Below, piece after piece: positions 1 through 8,961 of a stretch of DNA of 64,000 bases. Position numbers and translations under genes: made by a program. Position 1 is the first letter of the stretch. Each line of letters starts with the position of its first letter. The DNA is from Halorubrum lipolyticum DSM 21995 (GTDB lineage Archaea > Halobacteriota > Halobacteria > Halobacteriales > Haloferacaceae), in NCBI RefSeq assembly GCF_000337375.1, contig NZ_AOJG01000018.1, forward strand, positions 6,278-70,277, in the 5' to 3' direction. Below the pieces are notes generated by a model. That model did no database searches. It was given only the letters and a program-made list of their open reading frames with translations, and was not told where the DNA came from.

Positions 1-215
1 CGGTGCGGGGTGGGACTCAAAGGGGCAGTCGCGATTCCCGCGAGCAACGCGAGCGGGAAGACGGGAGACAACGTCTCCCGGAAGGACGACGCAGGTGACG
101 TAAGCACCGCAGCGAGCAACGCGAGCGAGGAGCGCAGCGAACGTGCGCCGTCCTCGCGACTGGGGCTTTGGAGGTGTTCTCCGTCGATCCGCAGTCAATC
201 ACTTATAAACAAACC
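1..215 (+). repeat. Dispersed hairpin-rich repeat, copy 1 (cut by window start)
   Basis: Non-coding element sharing its left core GGGACTCAAAGGGGCAG (12-28) and right core CTGGGGCTTTGGAGGTGTTC (160-179) with copies near 38782-38908 (same strand) and 53510-53635 (opposite strand). Between the cores lie short inverted repeats, for example CGGGAGAC-AAC-GTCTCCCG at 62-80, and a stem whose arms are CCCGC and GCGGG around 37-57. The right end runs into a CACTTATAAA box near 200-210. Short open frames across it (one antisense at 17-202) look like chance ORFs. The remaining stretch to 336 carries only the topA promoter. Confidence 0.75.
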
Positions 216-303
216 CACGCGACGACACGCGATCGCTCACTCGAACCAGAGACAACACACGCGTACAGCCGCGCAGGCGGGCGATCAAAAGCGTATCGCG
301 AAA

Positions 304-312
304 CCTTTAGAC
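304..312 (+). promoter_or_regulatory. TATA-like box of topA
   Basis: The sequence CCTTTAGAC lies about 28 nt upstream of the ATG at 337, the spacing expected for a leaderless haloarchaeal transcript. It argues against starts further upstream in the same open frame, which would run into the repeat. Confidence 0.5.
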
Positions 313-336
313 GGGAGAGCGGCCTATCTCGGAGCA

Positions 337-2934
337 ATGAGTCGCGGCCCCGAACTGATAATCACGGAGAAGGACAACGCTGCGCGTCGCATCGCCGACA
401 TCCTGAGCGGCGAGTCCGCGACGACGGAGCGGCAGAACGACGTGAACGTGTACAAGTGGGGCGGCAAGCGCTGTATCGGCCTCTCCGGGCACGTCGTCGG
501 GGTCGACTTCCCCGCCGAGTACAACGACTGGCGCGACGTCGAGCCGGTCGAGCTCATCGATGCCCCCGTCACCAAGGAGCCGACCCAGGAGGGAATCGTC
601 GCGGCCCTCCGCAAACTGGCCCGTAACGCCTCGCGAGTCGTCATCGCGACGGACTACGACCGCGAGGGCGAGCTGATCGGCAAGGAGGCGTACGAGCTGG
701 TGCGCGAGGTGAACGAGGACGCCCCCATCGACCGCGTCCGCTTCTCCTCGATCACCGACAACGAGGTGAACGAGGCGTTCGCGAACCCCGACGAGCTCGA
801 CTTCGACCTGGCGGCCGCCGGGGAGGCGCGACAGGTGATCGACCTCACGTGGGGCGCGGCGCTCACCCGCTTTCTCTCGCTGTCGGCCCGGCAGCTCGGC
901 GACGACTTCATCTCCGTCGGCCGGGTGCAGGGGCCGACGCTCAAGCTGATCGTCGACCGCGAGCGCGAGATCCAGGCGTTCGACCCCGAGGCCTACTGGG
1001 AGCTGTACGGGAACCTGACGAAGTCCGGCGGCGACCCCTTCGAGGCGCGCTACTTCTATTTAAACGACGATGGCAACGAGGCCGAGCGCGTGTGGGACGG
1101 CGACGTCGCCGAGGTCCTGACCGAGGCGCTCGCGGCGGCCGGCGAGGCCGTCGTCGACGACGTGCGCCGCCGCACCCGCACCGACGAGCCGCCGACCCCC
1201 TTCAACACCACGGCGTTCATCCGGGCCGCCGGCTCGCTCGGCTACTCCGCCCAGCGCGCGATGTCGCTCGCGGAGGACCTGTACACCGCCGGCTACGTCA
1301 CCTATCCGCGGACGGACAACACGGTCTACCCCGAAGACCTGGACCCGCGCGAGCTGATCGAGGAGCTCTCTGCCGCCTCGACGTTCGGGAAAGACGCGAA
1401 GAGCCTGCTGGACGCGGACCGCGAGATCGAACCCACCGAGGGCGACGAGGAGACGACCGACCACCCGCCGATCCACCCGACCGGCGAGCTCCCCTCGGCG
1501 TCGGACCTCTCGGAGGACGAGTGGGAGGTGTACGAGCTGATCGTCCGGCGCTTCCTCGCGACCTGCGCCGAGCCCGCGACGTGGGAGCGGCTCCGCGTCG
1601 TCGCGCTCGCGAACGGCGAGGCGACCGCGATCGCCGAGCGCGCGGACGGGCTCGCCGCCCTCCGGAACCCGGACGAGGCCAGCGGCCCGGGCGACCTCGT
1701 CGCCGACGGTGGACTCCGGCTGAAGGCGAACGGGAAGCGCCTGTTGGAGGCCGGCTACCACGACGTCTACCCCTACCGCTCCAGCGACGAGCGGATCGTC
1801 CCGGACGTGGCGGTGGGGGAGACGCTCGCGCTCACCGACCGGCGGACGGACGCGAAGGAGACCCAGCCGCCCCGCCGGTACGGGCAGTCCCGGCTCATCG
1901 AGGAGATGGAGAAGCGCGGCGTCGGCACGAAGGCGACCCGCCACCGCACCTTAGAGAAGCTGTACGACCGCAACTACATCGAGAGCGACCCGCCGCGGCC
2001 GACCCGGCTCGCGGAGGCGGTCGTCGAGGCGGCCGAGGAGTTCGCCCAGCACGTCGTCAGCGAGGAGATGACCGCCCAGCTCGAGCGCGACATGCAGGCG
2101 ATCGCCGCCGGCGAGAAGGGGTACGACGAGGTGACCGAGGCGTCCCGCGAGCTGCTCGACCGCGTGTTCGACGACCTCACCGAGTCGCGCGAGGCGGTCG
2201 GCGACCACCTCCAGAAGTCGCTGAAGGCGGACAAGACGCTCGGTCCATGTCCCGAGTGCGGCGAGGACCTCCTCGTCCGGAAGTCCCGGCAGGGGTCGTA
2301 CTTCGTCGGCTGCGACGGCTACCCCGACTGCGAGCACACCCTGCCGCTCCCCTCGACGGGCAAACCGCTCATCCTCGACGAGACCTGCGAGGACCACGAC
2401 CTCCGGCACGTGAAGATGCTCGCGGGCCGGAAGACGTTCGTCCACGGCTGCCCGCAGTGCAAGGCCGACGAGGCCGACGAGCAGGAGGACGAGGTTATCG
2501 GAGCGTGTCCCGAGTGTGGCGAAGAGCACGGGGGAGAATTGGCCATCAAGCGGCTCCGCTCCGGCTCCCGGCTCGTCGGCTGCACGCGCTACCCCGACTG
2601 CGACTACTCGCTGCCGCTCCCCCGCCGCGGCGAGATCGAGGTCACCGACGAGAGCTGCGAGGAGCACGACCTCCCGCACCTCCGCGTCCACTCCGGCGAC
2701 GAGCCGTGGGAGCTCGGCTGTCCCATCTGCAACTACCGGGAGTTCACGGCGCGGCAGGAGGGCTCCGAGCTCCAGACCGTCGAGGGGATCGGCGAGAAGA
2801 CCGCCGAGAAACTGCAGGACGCGGGCGTCGACGGCGTCGACGACCTCAAGTCGGTCGACCCCGACGACCTGGCCGCCGACGTGGACGGCGTGGGCGCGGA
2901 CACGGTCCGCGACTGGCAGGCGAAGGCGGATTGA
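337..2934 (+). CDS. topA: DNA topoisomerase I (type IA)
   Basis: An 865-residue type IA topoisomerase that relaxes negatively supercoiled DNA through a transient 5'-phosphotyrosine. The Toprim domain opens with LIITEKDNAARRIA near the N-terminus. The active-site tyrosine is Tyr323 in the motif VTYPRTDNT. Two four-cysteine zinc ribbons follow, around residues 638-675 (CPECGEDLL...GYPDC) and 723-765 (CPECGEEHG...RYPDC). The C-terminus (about 811-865) is a helix-hairpin-helix segment with VEGIGEKTAEKL. The frame is open back to position 10, but the ATG at 337 starts the conserved protein and has a well-placed TATA box. It appears to be a single-gene unit. The function call is secure. Confidence 0.96.
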   Translation: MSRGPELIITEKDNAARRIADILSGESATTERQNDVNVYKWGGKRCIGLSGHVVGVDFPAEYNDWRDVEPVELIDAPVTKEPTQEGIVAALRKLARNASRVVIATDYDREGELIGKEAYELVREVNEDAPIDRVRFSSITDNEVNEAFANPDELDFDLAAAGEARQVIDLTWGAALTRFLSLSARQLGDDFISVGRVQGPTLKLIVDREREIQAFDPEAYWELYGNLTKSGGDPFEARYFYLNDDGNEAERVWDGDVAEVLTEALAAAGEAVVDDVRRRTRTDEPPTPFNTTAFIRAAGSLGYSAQRAMSLAEDLYTAGYVTYPRTDNTVYPEDLDPRELIEELSAASTFGKDAKSLLDADREIEPTEGDEETTDHPPIHPTGELPSASDLSEDEWEVYELIVRRFLATCAEPATWERLRVVALANGEATAIAERADGLAALRNPDEASGPGDLVADGGLRLKANGKRLLEAGYHDVYPYRSSDERIVPDVAVGETLALTDRRTDAKETQPPRRYGQSRLIEEMEKRGVGTKATRHRTLEKLYDRNYIESDPPRPTRLAEAVVEAAEEFAQHVVSEEMTAQLERDMQAIAAGEKGYDEVTEASRELLDRVFDDLTESREAVGDHLQKSLKADKTLGPCPECGEDLLVRKSRQGSYFVGCDGYPDCEHTLPLPSTGKPLILDETCEDHDLRHVKMLAGRKTFVHGCPQCKADEADEQEDEVIGACPECGEEHGGELAIKRLRSGSRLVGCTRYPDCDYSLPLPRRGEIEVTDESCEEHDLPHLRVHSGDEPWELGCPICNYREFTARQEGSELQTVEGIGEKTAEKLQDAGVDGVDDLKSVDPDDLAADVDGVGADTVRDWQAKAD

Positions 2935-3018
2935 GTTCCCGACCGCCGAGGATAGCCGCCGCGGTCGGGGAACTCCCCTCGACGTTTATACGTGCAGAGG
3001 GCGTCAGGCGAGGTATGA

Positions 3019-4437
3019 ATGGATCGTGACGGCGAGTCGACACCCCGTGTCGTGCGGTCGTTCGTCGAGGCGGTTCCGACTCCGGCGTTAGCCTGCGATC
3101 CCGAGTCTCACGCGATCCGGGCGGCGAACGCGCCGGCGGCCGCGCTGCTCGGGCAAGACCGCGGGACGCTGACGCTGATGGGGCTCGCCGACCTCGGCGA
3201 GACCGACGAGACCGTCGACGGCGAGCCGATCGGCACAGCGGTCGACGAGGCGGTCGACGGGGACGAGGTCACCGAGTTCGAGTGGGAGACCGGCGGAAAG
3301 CGGGGACGCCGCCGCCTCTCGCTGTCGCTCCGGGCGACGACGATGGCCGGCGAGCGGTGGCTGATCGTCGGGCTGACCGACGTGACCGATCGCGTCACCG
3401 CCGAGGAGGACCTCCGGTCGCAGCTGCGCGTCGTCGACGCGGTCGCCTCGACCGTGCCGGCCGCGCTGTTCCAGTGTGGCGCGGACGGGACGCTCGCGCG
3501 CTGGAACGACCGGCTCGCCGCCGAGGCCGGCCGGGGGAGCGAGGCGTTGTCCGGAACCGATCTGACGGCGCTGTTCGACGACGAGAGCCGCGACGCCGTC
3601 GCCGAAGCGCTCCGGCGGGTGTACCGCGAGCGCGAGCCGGCCGACTGCGAGGCGACGCTTCTGACGCGGTCCGGCGAGCGCGTTCCGTACCGGCTCGCGC
3701 TCGGGCCGATCATCGACGGTGACCGGGTGGTCGGCGCGATCGGCGTCGGCGAGGACCGCACGGAGGCGTCGCTCCGCGAAGAGCGGCTCGCCGTCCTGAC
3801 GCGGGTGCTCCGGCACAACTTCCGGAACGACCTCAACGTGGTGACCGGGTTCACGGAGCGGGCCATCGAGACCGTCGACGACCCGGAGCTGGCGAGCGAG
3901 CTCGAACGCGTGGTCGACACCGCCGAGCGCCTGCTCCGCGTCGGCGAGACCTCTCGGCGGGTCGAGCGGCTACTCGCCGACCGACCGACTCCGGGGCGCC
4001 TCGATCTCGCCGACGCGGTCGACGAGGCGCTCGTCTCGCTCCCGTCGGAGCTCCGCGAGGGCGCCGACATCGAGGTCGACGTGCCCGAGGGGATCACGGT
4101 GTCGGCGATCGGCTACCTCGCCGAGGCGATCGCGGAGCTCGTCGACAACGCGGTCCGCCACAGCGAGGCCGAACGCCCGCGGGTCGAGATCTCGGCGGCC
4201 GAGCTCCCGAGCGAGTCGTGGGCGTCGCTCGTCGTCGCCGACGACGGACCGGGGATCCCCCCGGCCGAGCGGTCGGTGCTAACCGGGGAGGAGACGCCGC
4301 TGGAGCACGCGAGCGGGCTCGGCCTCTGGTACGTCAACTGGATCGTCAGCGCCGGCGGCGGGTCGTTCGACATCGGCTCCGCGTCGGCGGGCGGCACGCG
4401 GATCGAGATCGAGCTTCGGACGCCGAACGACGGGTGA
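3019..4437 (+). CDS. PAS-domain sensor histidine kinase
   Basis: A 472-residue cytoplasmic histidine kinase with no membrane segment. Two PAS-like sensor modules (about 10-110 and 135-245) precede the dimerisation helix. The phosphoacceptor is His266 in VLRHNFRNDLN, the typical haloarchaeal H-box. The ATPase domain shows an N box (ELVDNAVRHSE, about 375), a G1 box (DDGPGIPP) and a G2 box (GLGLWYVNWIV). No response regulator lies next to it, so its partner is unknown; haloarchaeal kinases of this kind are commonly orphans. A TATA-like GTTTATACG about 30 nt upstream fits a leaderless transcript. The ligand sensed cannot be told from sequence. Confidence 0.88.
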   Translation: MDRDGESTPRVVRSFVEAVPTPALACDPESHAIRAANAPAAALLGQDRGTLTLMGLADLGETDETVDGEPIGTAVDEAVDGDEVTEFEWETGGKRGRRRLSLSLRATTMAGERWLIVGLTDVTDRVTAEEDLRSQLRVVDAVASTVPAALFQCGADGTLARWNDRLAAEAGRGSEALSGTDLTALFDDESRDAVAEALRRVYREREPADCEATLLTRSGERVPYRLALGPIIDGDRVVGAIGVGEDRTEASLREERLAVLTRVLRHNFRNDLNVVTGFTERAIETVDDPELASELERVVDTAERLLRVGETSRRVERLLADRPTPGRLDLADAVDEALVSLPSELREGADIEVDVPEGITVSAIGYLAEAIAELVDNAVRHSEAERPRVEISAAELPSESWASLVVADDGPGIPPAERSVLTGEETPLEHASGLGLWYVNWIVSAGGGSFDIGSASAGGTRIEIELRTPNDG

Positions 4438-4468
4438 GTCGGGCTGTCGGGCGGTGTCGGTCCAGGCG

Positions 4469-4831
4469 TCACTCGACGAGGCGAACCTCGTCGCCGACGG
4501 CGACCTCGTCGGCCGCGCCGGCGGGGAGTTCGACGACCGTGTCCGCGCGACCGCGACCCAGCCCGACGAACGGGGCGAGCCGCTTCGCCTTCCGGACCTC
4601 GCCGTCGACGAGCCACAGCGCGTCGATCGCGAAGGGAACGAACAGCATGTGGAGCCACTGCGTGTCCGGGGCGTCGAAAGGGAACACGAGCGCGTAGCCG
4701 TCGGGGATCGACCGCCGGAACATCAGCCCGCGGCCCTGTTCGAACGTCGAGCGCGCCACGTCGACGTCGCTCGCGAGGGACACCGGCGGCTGGTCGCTAT
4801 CGGATGACGCGCTTCGGTGGACGAGTCGCAC
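4469..4831 (-). CDS. DUF192 family protein
   Basis: A 120-residue protein matching the DUF192 fold, with the hallmarks RGLMFRRSIPDGYALVF, then HMLFVPFAIDALWLVDG, then VVELPAGAADEVAVGDEV. The family is widespread in bacteria and archaea and has no firm biochemical role; many members are secreted, but no signal peptide is visible here. The start is a GTG, with a TATA-like CTATTTAT about 25 nt upstream on the minus strand. The gene converges with the histidine kinase, their stops about 30 nt apart. Confidence 0.85.
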   Translation of the reverse strand: MRLVHRSASSDSDQPPVSLASDVDVARSTFEQGRGLMFRRSIPDGYALVFPFDAPDTQWLHMLFVPFAIDALWLVDGEVRKAKRLAPFVGLGRGRADTVVELPAGAADEVAVGDEVRLVE

Positions 4832-4912
4832 GCCGGCACGTGGCGGGCGTCGGATAAATAGCCCCGCGATCGGTCGGCGGCGCCGCGTCGGAAGCGGTTC
4901 CGGGCGAACCGC

Positions 4913-5167
4913 CTAGCTCGCGTTGCCGTACGTCTCTTCGAGGTACTCGACGATGTCGTCGCTCTCGGGCATCGCGTCGATTCCGTGTTCCTCGTCGACG
5001 AGGACGGGGACGCCGGTCTGCCCGGAAATCTCCTCCACCTCGGTGCGCTCGGAGTGCGAGCGCGGCACCATCACCGACTCGTACTCCAAGTCGAGGTCGG
5101 CGAGCTTGGTCTTCACTTTCGCGCAGTACGGGCAGCCTTCCAGTTCGTAGAGCGTCAGGTTCGTCAT
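4913..5167 (-). CDS. Glutaredoxin-like / GST N-terminal domain redox protein
   Basis: A small 84-residue thioredoxin-fold protein. A CPYC redox motif (Cys12, Cys15) follows the first strand, cis-proline TGVPVLVDEEHG follows later, and SDDIVEYLEE closes the fold. This matches glutaredoxin or the N-terminal domain of glutathione-S-transferase. Haloarchaea use gamma-glutamylcysteine rather than glutathione, so its physiological thiol is probably that or a protein. The ATG at 5167 is preferred over a GTG at 5176 because a TATA-like CTTCTTTACG lies about 28 nt upstream of it. No operon partner is evident. Confidence 0.85.
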   Translation of the reverse strand: MTNLTLYELEGCPYCAKVKTKLADLDLEYESVMVPRSHSERTEVEEISGQTGVPVLVDEEHGIDAMPESDDIVEYLEETYGNAS

Positions 5168-5272
5168 CGCTACCACGTAGGGCGTAGACGCGTAAAGAAG
5201 TACGGTGGGCGGTGCGCGCGGCGCGCACGGGCGGCGTCGACACTTAAAAACGGACCGCGCCGTCGACGCCCC

Positions 5273-6652
5273 TCACAGGATGACGCCGCGCGTCTGCAGC
5301 ACGTAGTAGACCACGAGCAGCGCCGCGATGACGTACTGTCCGAGCGCGACCTCGTCGTACTCGCCGACGGCGACTTTGATCAGCGGGTAGGCGATGATAC
5401 CGGCGGCGAGCCCGTCGGCGATCGAGTAGGCGAACGGCATCACGGTGACGGTGAGGCCGGCGGAGACGGCCCACGCGGGGTCGTTCCAGTCGACCTCGAC
5501 GAGTCCCTGCAGCATCATCACGCCGACGACGATCAGCGCGATGAAGGAGGCGTACGCCGGGATGGCGGCGACGACGGGGATCACCACGAGCGACGCGAGG
5601 AACAGCAGCGCGACGGCCAACGCCGTCAGGCCGGTTCGGCCGCCCTCCTCGACGCCCGTCGACGACTCGATGTACGTCGTCACCGTGGAGGTGCCGAGCA
5701 CCGCGCCGGCGGTCGTCCCCACCGCGTCCGCCATCAGCGGCTTGTCCATGTCGGGGAGGTCGCCGTCGTCGTCGAGGAAGTCACCGAACTGCGAGACGCC
5801 GATGAGCGTCCCGGCGGTATCGAAGAAGTCGACGAAGAAGAACGTGAACACGACCAAGACGAACGTGAGGGGGTCGATCTGTCCTAACCCGTCGACGAAC
5901 GCGCCCGCGAGCGGCGAGATGTCGTACTGCGCGCTCGGGAGCGTCTCCGGCGTGATCGCGCCGCGCCCGAAGACGCCGGCGAGGGTGAGCCCCCAGCCGA
6001 CGGCGGCGGTCGTCAGGATGCCGATCACGATCGAGCCCGTGATCCCGCGCGCCCAGAGACCGAAGGTGAACGCGAGCCCGAGCAGCCCTAAGATCGCCCA
6101 CGGGTTCCCGAAGATCCCGCCGAGCGTCACGAGCGTCGCGTCGTCGGGGACGACGATCTGGAGCTCCTGAAAGCCGATGAACAGCAGAAAGAGACCGATA
6201 CCGGCGCCGACCGAGCGCTTCACCGGCTCGGGGAACAGCCGGATGACGTACTCGCGCGCGCCGACCACGGTGAGCAGCATGAACAGGACCCCTTCGACGA
6301 ACACCGCGGCGAGGGCCGTCTGCCACGGGACGCCGAGCCCGAGGACGACCGTGTACGCGAAGAAGGCGTTGAGCCCGAGGCCGGGCGCCAGCCCGAACGG
6401 GCGGTTCGCGTACAGCGCCATCACGGCCGTCGCGATCGCCGCCGAGAGGATCGTCGCGATGGCGATCATCTGGAACACCTCGCCCTGTCCGTACCCCTCG
6501 ATCTGGATCGCCTCCGAGAGGATGGCAGGGTTCACCACGATGATGTACGACATCGCGAGGAAGGTGGTGAGCCCCGCGATCAGCTCCGTACGGACGTCGG
6601 AGTCGTGCCCCTCTACGTCGAACCGCGCAGCGAGCGTGTCTGTAAGCCCCAT
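5273..6652 (-). CDS. NCS2/AzgA-type purine (or xanthine/uracil) permease
   Basis: A 459-residue membrane transporter with about 12-14 hydrophobic segments. The N-terminal LIAGLTTFLAMSYIIVVNP is characteristic of the AzgA branch of nucleobase:cation symporters, which take up adenine, guanine and hypoxanthine; the later signatures GTLIGVSQFG and STGVEEGGRTGL agree. It lies downstream of gfcR on the same strand, with 147 nt between them. A TATA-like TTTTATATCC near 6729 suggests its own promoter with a leader of about 50 nt. Substrate specificity is inferred from the family only. Confidence 0.88.
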   Translation of the reverse strand: MGLTDTLAARFDVEGHDSDVRTELIAGLTTFLAMSYIIVVNPAILSEAIQIEGYGQGEVFQMIAIATILSAAIATAVMALYANRPFGLAPGLGLNAFFAYTVVLGLGVPWQTALAAVFVEGVLFMLLTVVGAREYVIRLFPEPVKRSVGAGIGLFLLFIGFQELQIVVPDDATLVTLGGIFGNPWAILGLLGLAFTFGLWARGITGSIVIGILTTAAVGWGLTLAGVFGRGAITPETLPSAQYDISPLAGAFVDGLGQIDPLTFVLVVFTFFFVDFFDTAGTLIGVSQFGDFLDDDGDLPDMDKPLMADAVGTTAGAVLGTSTVTTYIESSTGVEEGGRTGLTALAVALLFLASLVVIPVVAAIPAYASFIALIVVGVMMLQGLVEVDWNDPAWAVSAGLTVTVMPFAYSIADGLAAGIIAYPLIKVAVGEYDEVALGQYVIAALLVVYYVLQTRGVIL

Positions 6653-6799
6653 TGAACGGGTGAGTCTTCCCCGGGATCGAGTGATAAGCTTTGCTGAACG
6701 CTAGCGGGAGGTATGCAAGAACGTGGATATAAAAGCGGTTTAAAACGTTAGAGGGCCAAGAGAAATGCGCAAACGTGCCTACACGGAGCTCGGTCGCGC

Positions 6800-7513
6800 C
6801 TACTCGAAGGTCGTCAGCGCGCCCACGGGGGCGTCGGTGATCTCGCGCGCGCGCTCCATCCCCTCGTCGCCGACGGCGATAAGGGTGAAGACGCCGGTGA
6901 CGTCGGCGTCGGCCTGCAGCGCGATGTCTAAGAGGAGCTCTTGGGTCTCGCCCGACCGAATCAGGTCGTCGACGACGAGGACCGTGTCGCCGGCGTCCAC
7001 CGCGCTCGCGGGGAGGTAGTAGGTGAGTTCGATCCCGGAGGCGAGCCGCTGGCGCGACTCGATGAACTCCTCGACGGCGGTCTCCTTCGACTTCTTGGCG
7101 TACGCGAGCCGCGCGTCGAAGAAGGACGCCATCGCCGCGCCGAGGGTGATCCCGTCCGTGGCCGCGGTGAGCACCACGTCCGGCGACTCGAACTCGAACG
7201 TCTCCGCGGCGACGGGCGCGACCAGGTCGAGAAACGACTGGTCGAAGACGACCCCCGAGTTGTCGACGTACCCCTCGTCGTCGAACTCGACGCGAGCGAG
7301 CAGCTCGTCGGCGAGGGCGTCGCGGCCGACCGCCTCGACGACCTCGCTCGCGCGGTCGGTGCCGGGGAGCACGTGACCGTTGACGTACCGATTTAAGTCG
7401 CCCGCGGGCAGCCCCGTCACGTCCGACAGCTCCTCGTAGGTTCGCGTCTCCTTCAGCATCCGCAACACGGCGACCGCCTGCAGCTGGAGGGCCGCCTTCT
7501 CTGCTCGGTTCAT
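6800..7513 (-). CDS. gfcR: GfcR-type regulator: HTH plus phosphoribosyltransferase-like domain
   Basis: A 237-residue protein with an N-terminal helix-turn-helix (ETRTYEELSDVTGLPAGDLN, about 23-42) fused to a type I phosphoribosyltransferase fold. The PRPP-binding signature VLVVDDLIRSGET is intact. Haloarchaeal proteins of this architecture were long annotated as PyrE-like, and the Haloferax member GfcR was later shown to activate glycolytic and gluconeogenic genes. It therefore probably acts as a DNA-binding regulator sensing a phosphorylated metabolite rather than as an enzyme. The ATG at 7513 begins the conserved MNRAEKAALQLQAVAVL. Its neighbour is a purine permease, so a nucleotide-related role remains possible. 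Confidence 0.85.
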   Translation of the reverse strand: MNRAEKAALQLQAVAVLRMLKETRTYEELSDVTGLPAGDLNRYVNGHVLPGTDRASEVVEAVGRDALADELLARVEFDDEGYVDNSGVVFDQSFLDLVAPVAAETFEFESPDVVLTAATDGITLGAAMASFFDARLAYAKKSKETAVEEFIESRQRLASGIELTYYLPASAVDAGDTVLVVDDLIRSGETQELLLDIALQADADVTGVFTLIAVGDEGMERAREITDAPVGALTTFE

Positions 7514-7677
7514 GTAGATGATCGTGATCGCACAAGTATGAATACGTCGAAGTCGACGGACGAGTCGATCGCCACGAACGTGGTATTCAAACTCGACACA
7601 CGCGGTGTGACCGGTCACGCCGCCGGATCGCCGCCTCGCCGGCCCTGGCGTCGAGGCCCGTCGGAGAACGGCCCGAA

Positions 7678-8028
7678 TCAGCCGACCGCGGTTCCGACGA
7701 CCGGCGCGACGAGCATCATGCCGGCGCCGAACCCGCCGATCCGCGCCATCGCGCGCCGAGACCGACGCTCGGTCCAGCCGGAGTCCGCGTCGAGGTGCTC
7801 TTGTGCGGCCTCGATCGCGCGGCCGGACGCGACGGACCCGGCCCATCCGAGGAGGGCGAGACCGAACCAGAGACCGCCGAACGCGAACGCCGTTTCAGCG
7901 GCGGCCAGCGGACCGAACCCGCCGAGCGCGACCAACCCGGCGACGAGGACCGGCGTCGCGACGGAGCCGACGACGGCACCGCCGGCGACGAGCCGCCCGC
8001 GTTCACGGACGGCCGGCGGCAGCGACAT
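7678..8028 (-). CDS. Small haloarchaeal membrane protein, function unknown
   Basis: A 116-residue protein with three hydrophobic stretches (about 12-36, 41-66 and 94-115) separated by a charged helix (AIEAAQEHLDADSGWTERR). I do not recognise a characterised family; it resembles conserved uncharacterised haloarchaeal membrane proteins. It starts three bases after the stop of the upstream permease gene, so it is the last gene of the peptide-transporter operon. It may be an accessory to that transporter or simply co-transcribed. Confidence 0.65.
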   Translation of the reverse strand: MSLPPAVRERGRLVAGGAVVGSVATPVLVAGLVALGGFGPLAAAETAFAFGGLWFGLALLGWAGSVASGRAIEAAQEHLDADSGWTERRSRRAMARIGGFGAGMMLVAPVVGTAVG

Positions 8029-8031
8029 CGA

Positions 8032-8961
8032 TCAGTCGACCGCTTCCCGCATCCGAGGGTCGAGCGCGTCGCGCATCCCGTCGCCGAGCAGGTTGAACCC
8101 GAGGACGGTCAGCGCGAGGAACAGGCCGGGGAAGAACGACCACCACCAGACGCCGGTGAGCAGCCCCTGACTCACGCCGTTCGAGAGCATGAGCCCCCAC
8201 GAGGGCGTGCCGGCCGAGGCGCCGAACCCGAGGAACGACAGCGCGGCCAGGTCGATGATCGCCAGCCCGAAGTTCAGCGTCGACTGGACGGTGATCGGCG
8301 CGAGGCAGTTCGGCAGCACGTGCCTGACGAGCACCCGCGGGTCCGTGGCGCCGAGCGCGACGGTCGCGTCGATGTACTCGTTCTCCAGCACGGTGAGCGC
8401 GGCCCCGCGGACGACGCGGGCGAACCGGGGCGTGTAGACGAGCGTCAGGGCCGCGACCGCCCGCCAGAGCCCGAGCTCGTCCGGGAAGATGGAGACGAGC
8501 GCGAGCGCCAGGAGGAGCGAGGGGAACGCCAGCAGCACGTCCATCGTCCGCATGATCACGTTGTCGGTGATGTCGCCGTAGTAGGCGGCGATGATACCGA
8601 GGCCGACCCCGAGCACCGTCGACGCGCCGACGGTCACCGTGCCGAACAGCATCGCGTACCACGCGCCGTAGGCGACGCGGGGGACGAGGGCGCGCGCCTG
8701 CCCGTCGGTTCCGAACGGGTACTCCAGGCTCGGCGCGGCGCGGTTCGGGTTCGTCCCGAGCTGCGACCGGGAGATGACGTCCAGATCGAGCGTCAGGCGG
8801 GCGTACACCGCGATCACGAGCATCGCGACGATGATCGCGAGCCCGGCCAGCGCGAGTCGGTTCGACAGCAGCTGTGAGAGGAACGGCGAGGCGCGGACGC
8901 GGTCGACGAGCCCGCGGCTCGCCGTCCCGCCCTCGTCGTCGGTGAGTGTTTCGGTGCTCAT
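8032..8961 (-). CDS. dppC: Peptide/nickel-type ABC transporter permease (DppC/OppC-like)
   Basis: A 309-residue inner-membrane subunit of a dipeptide/oligopeptide importer. It has the extended N-terminal region of DppC proteins, a first membrane helix (about 37-56), and the binding-protein-dependent permease domain carrying the EAA coupling loop (EYIDATVALGATDPRVLVRHVLPN), which contacts the ATPase. It pairs with the DppB-like subunit upstream. Its ATG overlaps the dppB stop as ATGA, implying translational coupling. Substrate class (peptides, nickel or glycosides) cannot be decided from the permease. Confidence 0.93.
   Translation of the reverse strand: MSTETLTDDEGGTASRGLVDRVRASPFLSQLLSNRLALAGLAIIVAMLVIAVYARLTLDLDVISRSQLGTNPNRAAPSLEYPFGTDGQARALVPRVAYGAWYAMLFGTVTVGASTVLGVGLGIIAAYYGDITDNVIMRTMDVLLAFPSLLLALALVSIFPDELGLWRAVAALTLVYTPRFARVVRGAALTVLENEYIDATVALGATDPRVLVRHVLPNCLAPITVQSTLNFGLAIIDLAALSFLGFGASAGTPSWGLMLSNGVSQGLLTGVWWWSFFPGLFLALTVLGFNLLGDGMRDALDPRMREAVD

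Noticed and set aside
17-202. Antisense frame in repeat copy 1 and similar frames in copies 2 and 3
   Set aside because: Their shared peptide pieces come from the conserved DNA cores; indels between copies break the frame, so protein-level conservation is not supported.
849-3029. 726-codon open frame across topA on the same strand
   Set aside because: Arg/Pro-rich shadow of topA in another frame; GC-rich DNA gives long chance frames. No domain is visible.
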